A DNA stretch of 40,587 nucleotides, from positions 1-40,587 of the IMG/VR virus record IMGVR_UViG_3300006753_000017; one strand, 5' to 3'. The first letter of the stretch is position 1. Every line of letters begins with the position of its first letter. Shown piece after piece: positions 1-7,750 of this stretch. The DNA is from a virus. Below the pieces are notes generated by a model. That model made no database searches. It was not told where the DNA came from and saw nothing but the letters and a program-made list of their open reading frames with translations. The translations under genes were made by a program, and so were the position numbers.

Positions 1-1280
1 CCGCCATTTGCGGGCGGCGTTCCATTTGTGTATGCATCCCAAGTCTCTGGAGTCCAACCGCTTGTGTTGGCCTGATTTCCACCACCGCTTGGGGTACCAT
101 ACTGGGCACCTTCCTGAAAGTTTTCCAAGCCACTCGGAGTACGGTACTGGGCACCTTCCTTAAAGTTTTCTAAGCCACTCGAAGGACGATACTGGGCACC
201 TTCCTTAAAGTTTTCCAAGCCACTTGAGGGACGGTACTGGGCGCCTTCCGTAAAGTTATCCAAGCCACTCGGAGTACGATACTGGGCGCCTTCCTTAAAG
301 TTTTCTAAGCCACTCGGAGTACGATACTGGGCGCCTTCCGTAAAGTTTCCTAAGCCACTCGGAGTACGGTACTGGGCACCTTCCTTAAAGTTATCCAAGC
401 CAGTGCCGACACTCGCTGGTGGAGGTGTACGAGTTGCTTCAGGACTAAACGAATCAGTGCTTCTACCGTACGTATCCGATCCCCGCATCGATTCAGGGCT
501 GAAAGTGTTTTGAGTTGTGCCTGCGCCTGCTCGTTCAGCCATTGCCAGCATATTCTGATCGACAGTAGAACGACCCGTTGTGCCAGCACCCAGTCCCGTG
601 CGATTCGCTTCAGGACTGGAAGGAGGGGGTGTTTGCGCTCCGACAGCGCGCCCCAATTCAGGGCTGAACGTGTCTGTAACCGTACCCGCACCCAAACCTC
701 CACGCCCCATCTCAGGGCTTGTATTCGGTAAAGTGGTGCCAGAACCTAAATTCGTCCGCAACGCTTCAGGACTTGCAACTGGCCCAGCGCCGCCTCGGAG
801 TGCAGGATCGCCCGCTGCGGCGGGCGACGCTGGCTGTGCGCGTGCCAACTCGGGACTAAAGGTATCTACGCTAGTTGTACCTGTACCCAACCCTGTACGA
901 GTTACTTCAGGGCTAAAGGTATCAACAGCCGTGGGACTAGGACCACCACGCGACGCAGGATCGACGGCTGAACCCGTACTTGCTGGAGCGCGCGACGCCT
1001 CAGGACTGAAGACATTTACAGTCGTGCCACCACCTACCGTATAGTTTTTACGACCGCTCTTTGGCCCGCTTGGAGTCGCAACCTGCTGCGCAGCACGTTC
1101 CTGTATCGCTACTAACGTCGCATTTGCCGACTCGCCTGCCTCCGCGTAAAGCGAGTTTACATTAGCAAGCCCGTGCTTCTTGACTTTTTGGGCAAAGTTC
1201 TGATAAATTTGTTCAAACGAAGGCTTATCCAAACGGGTAAGCATCGGAACCTTACTTTTTAGAATTGCCCTAAAATCCAT
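1..1280 (-). CDS. Repeat-rich virion-type protein, N-terminal 426 residues (gene continues at 40587)
   Basis: The gene starts at ATG 1280, 3 nt after the upstream stop, and stays open to base 1. Codon 427 uses bases 2, 1 and 40587, and the frame continues without a stop to 38931, giving 978 residues if the window is circular. Residues 1-85 look globular. Residues about 91-284 carry nine copies of an (F)SPExxR motif spaced by Gly/Thr/Pro-rich linkers. Residues 298-402 are seven tandem 15-residue units (consensus FKEGAQYRTPSGLEN). A Gly/Pro-rich linker then crosses the join. The gene lies in the late structural block between small fibre-like genes and the giant virion gene. A virion or tail-associated role is inferred from position and low-complexity repeats only; no family is recognised. 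Confidence 0.8.
   Translation of the reverse strand, partial: MDFRAILKSKVPMLTRLDKPSFEQIYQNFAQKVKKHGLANVNSLYAEAGESANATLVAIQERAAQQVATPSGPKSGRKNYTVGGGTTVNVFSPEASRAPASTGSAVDPASRGGPSPTAVDTFSPEVTRTGLGTGTTSVDTFSPELARAQPASPAAAGDPALRGGAGPVASPEALRTNLGSGTTLPNTSPEMGRGGLGAGTVTDTFSPELGRAVGAQTPPPSSPEANRTGLGAGTTGRSTVDQNMLAMAERAGAGTTQNTFSPESMRGSDTYGRSTDSFSPEATRTPPPASVGTGLDNFKEGAQYRTPSGLGNFTEGAQYRTPSGLENFKEGAQYRTPSGLDNFTEGAQYRPSSGLENFKEGAQYRPSSGLENFKEGAQYRTPSGLENFQEGAQYGTPSGGGNQANTSGWTPETWDAYTNGTPPANG
75..389 (-). repeat. Seven tandem 45-bp coding repeats
   Basis: Seven back-to-back 45-bp units each encode a 15-residue unit of the type FKEGAQYRTPSGLEN. Variation is mainly at the second residue (K, T or Q), at R-T-P versus R-P-S, and at the residue before N. 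Units abut without spacers and the frame is preserved. Confidence 0.95.
429..1010 (-). repeat. Nine dispersed (F)SPExxR coding motifs
   Basis: Nine copies of a short motif (for example TFSPEVTR, TFSPELGR, SFSPEATR) are separated by variable Gly/Thr/Pro linkers. A tenth copy, AFSPEAIR, is the last seven to eight residues of the same protein across the window join (stop at 38931), which supports the two halves being one gene. Confidence 0.85.
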
Positions 1281-1282
1281 TT

Positions 1283-1696
1283 TCAGAGTATCCCTTGCAA
1301 CGACTGGGTAACACCGAATCGGCGCAGCGCGTTAGCGATTTGGTCCGACATTGTGCCCCCATAGAACTGTTCCTCAATCTCCTGACGCTGACGGTCTAAC
1401 TGGCGTCCCGCTTCCTCTGTTTGCGCCGCCAACCCATACCGTTGCAACTCTGCTTGCGCCGCACCTCGTTCACGACCGCGACTATGCAAACCAGAATCAA
1501 CCATCCCGCGACGATTAAAAGTTCCTCCAAGAGCGCGTGCAGCATTTTGTGCCTGCTTATTGATATTGAATTTTCCGAACACGCTCTGACGTTGCAACCC
1601 TTCACGGGCACGCTGAATATCGTCAAAGCCGTAACCGTAATCGGTTACACGCCTCCCAATGCCAGAGGCTCGTGCCGCATTGTCACCGTAAGCCAT
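1283..1696 (-). CDS. Hypothetical late protein, 137 aa
   Basis: The protein is rich in Arg, Gln and Ala. The central part carries a NRRGMVDSG segment of a kind often seen in phage internal virion or tail-assembly proteins, followed by a predicted long helix rich in Arg/Glu/Gln. No membrane segment or catalytic motif is visible. It starts at ATG 1696 with GGGG seven to ten bases upstream, just after the stop of the fibre-like gene at 1703, and ends 2 nt before the start of the repeat-rich gene, so it is co-transcribed with both. A structural or assembly role is inferred from context; the family is not recognised. Confidence 0.75.
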   Translation of the reverse strand: MAYGDNAARASGIGRRVTDYGYGFDDIQRAREGLQRQSVFGKFNINKQAQNAARALGGTFNRRGMVDSGLHSRGRERGAAQAELQRYGLAAQTEEAGRQLDRQRQEIEEQFYGGTMSDQIANALRRFGVTQSLQGIL

Positions 1697-1702
1697 AACT
1701 AT

Positions 1703-2146
1703 TTAACCCCAAGTAATCGGAATGTTGCTAACCAAAACCTTCTTCGTGGCAGACGCATCCGTATCGTATGCAATCACATAATCTGTAAGGGCCGCTTCGG
1801 CCCCCAATGCTGTCAACCGACTCGCATCCACAACCAACGTAGCCGCACCAGAAGTGACCCCGCCATTCAAGCCACTCGTAGCAGCCGTAGTAATTCCAGT
1901 AATATCACCCTGTGGCGCCAAATCCGCTATCGACTGTGCAGTAACCTTCTTTGACGAATTATCTGTAACATCCTCAACAGCCACATAGTCGCCTGTGGCG
2001 ACCGTGGCTGTACTCAATTCAGACAAATCCAAAGCCAACGCTACAGTCCCAGACGTACCACCACCCGACAAGCCATTCCCCGCCGTAACACCCTCAATGT
2101 CGCCCTCAAACGCTGACGACTGTTCAGAAGTTCGCTGATTTCTCAT
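1703..2146 (-). CDS. Small fibre-like protein with two GDITG modules, 147 aa
   Basis: After about 15 polar residues the protein has two modules starting with GDI(E/T)G. The first has a GxGLSGGGTSGT stretch followed by LDLSEL and a DYV...DVTDNSSKKV segment. The second is more diverged (GDITGITTA, then DYVIAYDTDASATKKV). Such Gly/Ser-rich GDITGVTAG modules are common in phage tail fibres and spikes. The same module occurs once in the neighbouring gene 2590-2880, indicating local duplication. The start ATG 2146 overlaps the previous stop by one base (TAATG). A baseplate, spike or fibre-tip component is likely. Confidence 0.75.
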   Translation of the reverse strand: MRNQRTSEQSSAFEGDIEGVTAGNGLSGGGTSGTVALALDLSELSTATVATGDYVAVEDVTDNSSKKVTAQSIADLAPQGDITGITTAATSGLNGGVTSGAATLVVDASRLTALGAEAALTDYVIAYDTDASATKKVLVSNIPITWG

Positions 2147-2436
2147 TATGTCGGTCCATAGTAGGTAGCGAATACAACTGAATCGGACGAACCGACCCGA
2201 ATCAACTTCACGGCAGCCATATCGGTAAACAACTCAATGCTCGTATACGGAGCCAGATAATGCCCCACACTCGCCGTGGGAGTACCCCACCGTAAGCGCA
2301 CAGGTTCCGCCCCGTTGGTCAACAGAGCAGAATAGATCGCTGACGGAACCGTCAAAGCGACAGCCGTTGACGAAACCGTCAACGACTGGTCGCTCTGAGC
2401 AACCCCAAAATCTGAAGATCGGTTCCTAAGGGACAA
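2146..2436 (-). CDS. Hypothetical small structural protein, 96 aa
   Basis: The protein is beta-rich, with alternating Val/Ser/Thr strands and no Cys, transmembrane segment or catalytic motif. The likely start is TTG 2436, preceded by AGAGG at a normal distance and lying inside the 3' end of the 53-aa gene 2426-2587. It ends in a TAATG overlap with the next gene. Its position among fibre-like genes and a predicted small beta-sandwich suggest a decoration or fibre-associated protein. No family is recognised. Confidence 0.65.
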   Translation of the reverse strand: MSLRNRSSDFGVAQSDQSLTVSSTAVALTVPSAIYSALLTNGAEPVRLRWGTPTASVGHYLAPYTSIELFTDMAAVKLIRVGSSDSVVFATYYGPT

Positions 2437-2587
2437 TTAAATCCTCTTCTACTGTTGCACCGTTCATGCCTGCCAACTGCTCCTGTAATACAGCATTTTC
2501 GGCCCGCTTCACAGCGAGTTCCCATTCCAACTGTCCACGCTCCGACAGGTTCCGCAGAACATCTTCGATACCAATGCTTGTTTCCAT
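2426..2587 (-). CDS. Small helical protein, 53 aa
   Basis: A short gene starts at ATG 2587 with GGAG six bases upstream and ends in TAG at 2426-2428, inside the next gene, whose TTG start overlaps it by 11 nt. The peptide is almost entirely amphipathic helix, with a heptad-like pattern of Leu/Val and Glu/Arg (LRNLSERGQLEWELAV and following), and ends in an acidic tail. The good ribosome-binding site, tight packing and lack of an alternative reading support it. It could be a coiled-coil chaperone or a small tail-associated protein. Confidence 0.65.
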   Translation of the reverse strand: METSIGIEDVLRNLSERGQLEWELAVKRAENAVLQEQLAGMNGATVEEDLIVP

Positions 2588-2589
2588 TT

Positions 2590-2880
2590 TTAACTCCAAA
2601 CGGCTGGCAAGTTTGTTACCAGCACTTTCTTTGATGAATTATCTGTCACATCCTGAATGATGACGTAATCAGTCAACGCTGCGTCTGTACCCAGCGCCGA
2701 CAATTCCGACACATCCAGAGTTAACGTTACTGTACCAGACGTTCCACCACCTGACAGACCAACGCCTGCCGTAACCCCTGTAATATCGCCCGAAATGTTT
2801 TGCGAAATCTTTCGCAACTCATACTCAATCGAACGAGCATTAGCGCCTACGAAACGGTGTGTTGGAGTGTAGGTAGGCAT
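2590..2880 (-). CDS. Small fibre-like protein with one GDITG module, 96 aa
   Basis: The start chosen is ATG 2880, which overlaps the upstream stop by one base (TAATG) and gives MPTYTPTHRF; an upstream in-frame start exists but would overlap the preceding gene. Residues 1-35 form a predicted helix (ANARSIEYELRKIS). The rest is one GDITGVTAGVGLSGGGTSGT module ending in DVTDNSSKKVLVTNLP, closely similar to the first module of the 1703-2146 protein. The arrangement of a short helix plus one beta-rich repeat suggests a small trimeric fibre or attachment subunit. Confidence 0.7.
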   Translation of the reverse strand: MPTYTPTHRFVGANARSIEYELRKISQNISGDITGVTAGVGLSGGGTSGTVTLTLDVSELSALGTDAALTDYVIIQDVTDNSSKKVLVTNLPAVWS

Positions 2881-3104
2881 TACGCCACCTCCGCGTGCCA
2901 CTCCAAGTGGCGTTGCTGTGACGACCGTACTTCGCGTACATCGCCTTTCACTTCAATCACATCGGTTCCTATTGCTTCCAGTTTCGCTTGGTTCAGCGCA
3001 TGTTGTTCCGTGTTTTCCCGCACAGTTTTGCGTACCAGATTGAACAGGCCAGTCACTATCGCTGCTGCTGTTGCGCCGATTGCTCCGACCCATTCGATAC
3101 CCAT
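2880..3104 (-). CDS. Holin-like small membrane protein, 74 aa
   Basis: The N-terminus is one hydrophobic segment (about residues 5-24, VGAIGATAAAIVTGLFNLV), followed by basic residues RKTVR and a long polar helix with coiled-coil character (about 30-70). One N-terminal membrane span plus a soluble helix resembles the XhlA-type layout of lysis-associated membrane proteins. The start ATG overlaps the stop of the S74 fibre gene (TAATG). The endolysin lies far away at 28655-29404 beside another small membrane protein, so the assignment as holin is uncertain; a membrane-anchored tail accessory protein is the alternative. Confidence 0.55.
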   Translation of the reverse strand: MGIEWVGAIGATAAAIVTGLFNLVRKTVRENTEQHALNQAKLEAIGTDVIEVKGDVREVRSSQQRHLEWHAEVA

Positions 3105-5107
3105 TACGCGGCTTCAAGGGCTTCCAAACGGGCAGTCAACTCTTGTACTGCTCCAACCAAGTTCGTTGTAACCGCTGCCCACTCCACCATCTTGTAGTCG
3201 GAAACAACGGCCATGACGTTGTTTCCGTCGTCGTCTAGAATAGGTATCTGCTTATCGAACCAAACTGTGTTACCGTCCGCGTCTATTCGTGGAACCTGTG
3301 TCTCGTTGCCGTCCTCGTCAACCTCTGTATCAAACTGTTGCTGTGATTCGGTTGTAAACTGTTGCTCTTGTTCAATCACAGCATGAACAGACGCTGGCAC
3401 ATGCAACTCTGCTTCTTGGGCGACTAACCCCTGTCGGATGTCCCGATCATCGGGGTCGGCAATGTAACGGAAGTTCACAGGCCGCAACGCCGTAACCGCT
3501 GCAAGTGAATTACCAGAGTCGATGGTTTCAATATCGCGCTTCAACCGCTCATCAGATGGGGTGCCGAAGTAGGCGGTCGTTGTATCGCAATAGATGCCGT
3601 TCGTTAGCAGTCCAGTGTTGCGGGTAAACCGTGCCAGATAGTGATTGCTGGTGTCGTCGGAGGTCATAAATAGCCGTAGACACAGTTCTTCCTGAGTGGC
3701 ATTCTTGACATCCAACGTATACGTCGCGTCATAGTCGGGACCGATACCCACTCGGCCAGCGCCATCTTCAATCGTCATGCGCGTTGCTTCATCCACCTGA
3801 AACTCAAGGTGACGGCCACCACTGTTATGGCCGATATACATAGAAGTGCCATCCAGAGCGACATACCCACTGTACCCGTTGCTGTCAATCCTGAGTTGGC
3901 CGTTAGCCCCACTGTCAGGTGTCATGTCAGTCCCGTTGTGCAGTATGAGTACGCCAGTACCTGATAGGGTCATCTGTTTAGCGATACCAGCATCGGCATT
4001 CGTCCAGAACTCCAGCGCCGTATTTGCATCGTCAGCCGTGCCCGACGACCACGTTCCATCCTGACGGGCGCGGATGCGGGCGGTCGTGCGGTACAGACTG
4101 TTCTTCTGACCCTCAAAGTCGATGTCGGCCAGAGTCTCCGTACCGCCACCCGTATCCATAGCGTTCGTGGAGGTGATCTGGTAGGTCGGCGTGTCGCCTT
4201 GCACATGGAGTTCGTGGGCGGGCGAGGTGGTGCCGATGCCGAAGCGGCCCGCAGTCGTAAAGGCAAAGCGGTTCACTCCACCTGTCTGGTCCCGCAACAC
4301 CATCGAGTCTTGAATCGAACCGTTGACAAGCCACTTCCACGCCTGAGCGTCATTTATGATCTGGACATGGGCTGCGCCACCAGCAACCGTCGTTTGAACT
4401 GTCAAACCTCCACTGGACCCAGCCGTTCCTGCACCGTCAACGATCAACTCATCAACGTCCTCGTCCCAAAGCATGTACGCGGTGTCGGTGGCTCCAAAGA
4501 ACTTGACATCGTGACCTGTGTCATTGACACCGACAGTTACCGTGCCGTCAATCTGGACTGCACCATCAATGTCTACAGCGTCAAGGTTTGTAGTGCCGTC
4601 AACGTCAAGATCGTCAGCGATTGTGACGTTACCATCTGCAATGTCCAACGCAGTATTGCCGTCAGTACCAGTAATCGTCAATTTCTCAGCGGACGAATCC
4701 CACACAAAACTGTCACCTGCGGTATCAGAATAGAAAGTAACATCCTCACCGTATCCATCAGAACCCACCGTCAGGGTGCCATCACCGATAACAACATTGC
4801 CATCAGAAACATCCAACGCCGTCGTACCATTCGCACCCTCAATGGTCAACTTGTTCGTATCGGCATCCCACTCAAAATAGTCACCTGAGGTGTCACCCCA
4901 CAGTTTCACATCATGTCCAGCACCCGACGACCCCAACGTCAAAGTGTTGTTCAACTGAATAGCACCAGTGATCGTCCCGCCGTCCAGTTGTAACAGTCCG
5001 GGCGTAGTGTTGACGAATGCTTCGATGTCGTCAAAGTTGGTGTTCATCTGCGAGGCAACGATTGCGGTGCCCGACGAGAACGAGTTCGTTACTCCTAATA
5101 CTGCCAT
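3104..5107 (-). CDS. Tail fibre with C-terminal S74 chaperone domain, 667 aa
   Basis: Residues 1-50 probably anchor the fibre to the tail. Residues about 50-260 are repeats of a LTVGSDGYGEDV...DSFVWDSSAEKLTI...ALDIADGNV type, a beta-repeat common in environmental phage fibres. The middle holds a second beta-rich region (GRFGIGTTSPAHELHVQG). The last 140 residues contain GTPSDERLKRDIE, the signature of peptidase S74 intramolecular chaperones. The Ser and Lys of SDERLK form the self-cleavage dyad in this family, followed by ALRPVNFRY and GLVAQE. These domains trimerise the fibre and then cleave themselves off. AAGGTAG precedes ATG 5107. This is probably the main receptor-binding fibre. Confidence 0.92.
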   Translation of the reverse strand: MAVLGVTNSFSSGTAIVASQMNTNFDDIEAFVNTTPGLLQLDGGTITGAIQLNNTLTLGSSGAGHDVKLWGDTSGDYFEWDADTNKLTIEGANGTTALDVSDGNVVIGDGTLTVGSDGYGEDVTFYSDTAGDSFVWDSSAEKLTITGTDGNTALDIADGNVTIADDLDVDGTTNLDAVDIDGAVQIDGTVTVGVNDTGHDVKFFGATDTAYMLWDEDVDELIVDGAGTAGSSGGLTVQTTVAGGAAHVQIINDAQAWKWLVNGSIQDSMVLRDQTGGVNRFAFTTAGRFGIGTTSPAHELHVQGDTPTYQITSTNAMDTGGGTETLADIDFEGQKNSLYRTTARIRARQDGTWSSGTADDANTALEFWTNADAGIAKQMTLSGTGVLILHNGTDMTPDSGANGQLRIDSNGYSGYVALDGTSMYIGHNSGGRHLEFQVDEATRMTIEDGAGRVGIGPDYDATYTLDVKNATQEELCLRLFMTSDDTSNHYLARFTRNTGLLTNGIYCDTTTAYFGTPSDERLKRDIETIDSGNSLAAVTALRPVNFRYIADPDDRDIRQGLVAQEAELHVPASVHAVIEQEQQFTTESQQQFDTEVDEDGNETQVPRIDADGNTVWFDKQIPILDDDGNNVMAVVSDYKMVEWAAVTTNLVGAVQELTARLEALEAA

Positions 5108-5111
5108 TTAT

Positions 5112-6686
5112 CTACCTTAGTCGGCGTGGAAGGTACGTAAACGCTAAAGCGTTTACTTCCCACGTATGATTTGTCAATTTTGGACCGTCAATCCGCATAC
5201 TTACTGCCTGCGCTGTCCCGATTGTCGGCAAACGCTTAACATCAGTCACAACTGCCTCTGCGTCAGCGGCCCACAACGCTAAAGTTGCTGAACCTTCGCC
5301 ACTGTCATCCCACACGGCGGTGTTCCATACGGACGTTGAGTCGCGGCCCGCGACCACAACGTCGAATGTCTTATACGCCTGTGCCTTATCAAAGTCACGA
5401 TAGACGCTTACACCCAACGTAATAGCCGATTTAGCCAATGTCACCATGCGGGCTTTGCCCCACCGTTTCTTAACAATTGGGTTCTTTGTCGTTATCCACG
5501 GGGTTGTAAAGTGGGAATCAATGTGGGCTTCTGAGGAGCCAAGGTAGCGGTCTGTAACCCGCGTATCATCCGCATCCATGTGAACAACGCTGCCTGTGTT
5601 TGTAACACAGCCACCGACTGCAATCGGAGTAGAGTTCGGAGGTCGATACGCATACAGCGGCCCCGCGTCAATATCTGTCGTCGTCCACGCACCACCCTCA
5701 CCCAACGACGGATCGTACACTAATGTGCGTCGTACGGTAGCGGCCCCGCTGGCAGTCCAATCAACCGATACGTACAGACGGTTGTTGGCCCATGCCAACT
5801 GAGGCGGATTCGTAAACGTAATGCGTCCGTCGTCAATAGCGGGCTGCAACTTGTTGAACACCCAATGGAACCGTTCCCCGTCATACAGGTAGACGCCTTG
5901 ATGTCCGTGCCATGTGAACACCCCGTAGGGGGTGGACACGGGGCTAGAAAGTGCTACTGAGCCGACTGAGTTCGATAGTTGAACTACTTGGAAAGAATCG
6001 GAGTCGAAGCCAAATACGGCATACGCACTGTTGTTCTTAAACACGACCAGACGGTCGCCGTGGGGAACCAACCCAGTAATGTAGTCACCGTGTTCGCCCT
6101 TATCAATGTCCACATAGTCGGATGCCGACCATTTTTCGGCATCGTTCAGGTTCGACCAACGCAGACGAAACTTTTCGCCTTCAATGTTGCCAACCCAAAC
6201 AAAGTTGTTCCAGACTGCAATATACTGCGCCTTCGGCATATTCCCTGCCGAACCGTCAGTTGTAGTTCCCAAGTCGGCGTCGGTGGAACCATCCCACTTG
6301 AACGACACCTTGTCGTATGAGACACCGTATGCGATGTTATTGAACGTAACCCCGTATACGCGCGAACCCGCAGTTCGCGCCGTAATGTTCGTCAAGGCGG
6401 TAAAATTAGTGGTTGCAGAATGGGCAACGGCGGTACCGTAGTTGACCATCAACTGGTTTGTGGCACCGTCAGTATGGAAGCCCCAAATGCCCTTTACATC
6501 AGCACTCAAAGCCGTAGAGTTACGTCGGTCGATGCCGTTTCGCATGGCGACCCCGCCACGGGGATCGACACTGACGTTCATCATGTCGGGGGATTCGTTT
6601 TCGGCAAGGTCGAACTGATCTGCCCGCAAATTCAGGCCACCCGCAAATGATTCTAATGTCGCCAACCTGAAGTCGCGTTTAGCCAT
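5112..6686 (-). CDS. Beta-propeller-like tail (nozzle/stabilisation) protein, 524 aa
   Basis: The protein opens with MAKRDFRLATLESFAGGLNLRADQ..., then NESPDMMNVSVDPRGGVAMRNG, an N-terminal signature of phage tail proteins that report genome load and form the lower podovirus tail. The body is a series of repeated beta segments, with WNNFVWVGN, RLRWSNLNDAEKW and ITGLVPHGDRLVVFKNNSAY all typical of propeller-like tail stabilisation proteins. Length and location directly after the adaptor gene fit a tail nozzle or needle-tip protein. The start is ATG 6686, 6 nt after the adaptor stop; its Shine-Dalgarno sequence is weak. Confidence 0.78.
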   Translation of the reverse strand: MAKRDFRLATLESFAGGLNLRADQFDLAENESPDMMNVSVDPRGGVAMRNGIDRRNSTALSADVKGIWGFHTDGATNQLMVNYGTAVAHSATTNFTALTNITARTAGSRVYGVTFNNIAYGVSYDKVSFKWDGSTDADLGTTTDGSAGNMPKAQYIAVWNNFVWVGNIEGEKFRLRWSNLNDAEKWSASDYVDIDKGEHGDYITGLVPHGDRLVVFKNNSAYAVFGFDSDSFQVVQLSNSVGSVALSSPVSTPYGVFTWHGHQGVYLYDGERFHWVFNKLQPAIDDGRITFTNPPQLAWANNRLYVSVDWTASGAATVRRTLVYDPSLGEGGAWTTTDIDAGPLYAYRPPNSTPIAVGGCVTNTGSVVHMDADDTRVTDRYLGSSEAHIDSHFTTPWITTKNPIVKKRWGKARMVTLAKSAITLGVSVYRDFDKAQAYKTFDVVVAGRDSTSVWNTAVWDDSGEGSATLALWAADAEAVVTDVKRLPTIGTAQAVSMRIDGPKLTNHTWEVNALAFTYLPRRLR

Positions 6687-6692
6687 AACGAG

Positions 6693-7415
6693 TTACCAAA
6701 CAATCCCACCCGTGCTTGCATACCGCAACGCCCCATACCCAGCCAAATAGCGGGTGTTCGTGCGGGAATTAGCGATCATTGGTTGAGGTGCAGGCGTGTC
6801 AGCATACCTGCGTGCCACGTTGTCAAGTTCGATCTGAAACTGCTGCATGTACTGACTCGCCATCAGCGGGTCTTCCTGCTGCAAATATGCCTTCGCCAAC
6901 CCGTAGGTAGCGAGAATAGGATGGAAAGCGTCAGGTAGATCAGGTTCTGTGCCGTCGTCTGTCCCGACCCCGAAAGCGGTCGGATTACGGATAGCGCGTA
7001 CAGTGACCGTCAGAGTGTCGCTGTCAGGAGTCGGATAGAATCGTACGGTGTCGTTCCAGATGCTGTACTCCCACGGTTCACCTGAAGTGGAGACATCCAG
7101 CGGATGATTGAATTCTGCTGCATCTCTTCCAACGTACGCTAGTACATGGTCGTCGGTGCGTAGTGCTACTATTTCTCGTAGCCCCGTCCCTTGGATAACG
7201 TCTGTTCCGATATAGGCCAGCGTGTAGTCCTTTTCTCCCGATGTGGTAGTAAAGGACGTTATGGTTTCAAAGAACGGCCAACGCTTCTCGCTGAAAACGA
7301 TAGTGTCGAAACCCTGCCCCAGCATGGTGTCAAGCACCGTGTCCGATACGTCGGTGGAGTCGATGTCGATAACAGAGCGGATTTGGTCCCGCATCTGTTT
7401 AATAGTCATCGCCAT
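6693..7415 (-). CDS. Head-tail adaptor protein, 240 aa
   Basis: The first 30 residues (MTIKQMRDQIRSVIDIDSTDVSDTVLD) are the helical start typical of phage adaptor or connector proteins that dock on the portal. A beta-rich middle (SGEKDYTLAYIGTDVIQGTGLREIVAL and WNDTVRFYPTPDSD) follows, then helices (LATYGLAKAYLQQEDPLMASQYM) as in gp11-like adaptors. The start ATG 7415 overlaps the preceding stop (TAATG); an internal ATG two codons on is an alternative. The order portal, scaffold, capsid, small gene, adaptor, propeller is typical of podoviruses. Confidence 0.8.
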   Translation of the reverse strand: MAMTIKQMRDQIRSVIDIDSTDVSDTVLDTMLGQGFDTIVFSEKRWPFFETITSFTTTSGEKDYTLAYIGTDVIQGTGLREIVALRTDDHVLAYVGRDAAEFNHPLDVSTSGEPWEYSIWNDTVRFYPTPDSDTLTVTVRAIRNPTAFGVGTDDGTEPDLPDAFHPILATYGLAKAYLQQEDPLMASQYMQQFQIELDNVARRYADTPAPQPMIANSRTNTRYLAGYGALRYASTGGIVW

Positions 7416-7687
7416 TAGAGTACCGCCTTTGCCGCCTGTCGTGTATGTGAGGCACAGAGAACAGACCCAGCAACGGGGCGCGCTTTACACGCCGCCCCGC
7501 TGCGGGTCGAAGCAGAACAAAGTGTGGTCTGAGGGGGTTCCCACTCGTCAACGAGTTCTGAAACCCCTGCCACCAAACGGGCGCCTTTAGCGACCCCCAT
7601 CGCATACGTAGCGGGAGGAGCGCCAACCGACCCTGCTGGGATAGCGTCGGGTCGGGTTGCAAGCGCGGGAACGCTATGGCGTACCAT
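7415..7687 (-). CDS. Small zinc-binding-motif protein, 90 aa
   Basis: The C-terminal half contains CSASTRSGAACKARPVAGS followed by LCASH, i.e. Cys-x8-Cys-x10-Cys-x2-His, a pattern found in many phage and bacterial small proteins and likely to bind one zinc ion. The N-terminal half is Ala/Pro-rich without obvious fold. It lies between the capsid gene and the adaptor gene; a strong hairpin (7710-7740) separates it from the capsid gene. ATG 7687 is preceded by a modest GGAA. Its role is unknown; nucleic-acid or virion association is possible. Confidence 0.7.
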   Translation of the reverse strand: MVRHSVPALATRPDAIPAGSVGAPPATYAMGVAKGARLVAGVSELVDEWEPPQTTLCSASTRSGAACKARPVAGSVLCASHTRQAAKAVL

Positions 7688-7709
7688 TTGTTTCCGTTCT
7701 GCTAGACAG

Positions 7710-7740
7710 TTTGTGGGGGCGGGACTTCCGCCCCCACAAA
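7710..7740. terminator. Strong hairpin after the capsid gene
   Basis: A perfect 13-bp stem (TTTGTGGGGGCGG with its complement) closes a 5-nt loop between the capsid stop (7751) and the next gene start (7687). There is no U-tract on the minus strand, so it may act as an mRNA 3'-end stabiliser or partial terminator rather than a classical intrinsic terminator. It would let capsid mRNA accumulate above downstream genes. Confidence 0.6.
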
Positions 7741-7750
7741 CAAATTGTTA

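Noticed and set aside
75-389. CRISPR-like regular repeat array
   Set aside because: The 45-bp units abut without spacers, vary at several positions and keep an open reading frame, so they are coding tandem repeats.
350-703. Minus-strand frame of 117 codons near the left edge
   Set aside because: It is out of phase with the repeat-rich gene that covers the same strand without stops and whose motifs repeat regularly.
4199-4888. Plus-strand frame of about 230 codons inside the fibre gene
   Set aside because: It is antisense to the repeat part of the S74 fibre, has no ribosome-binding site and resembles no protein family.
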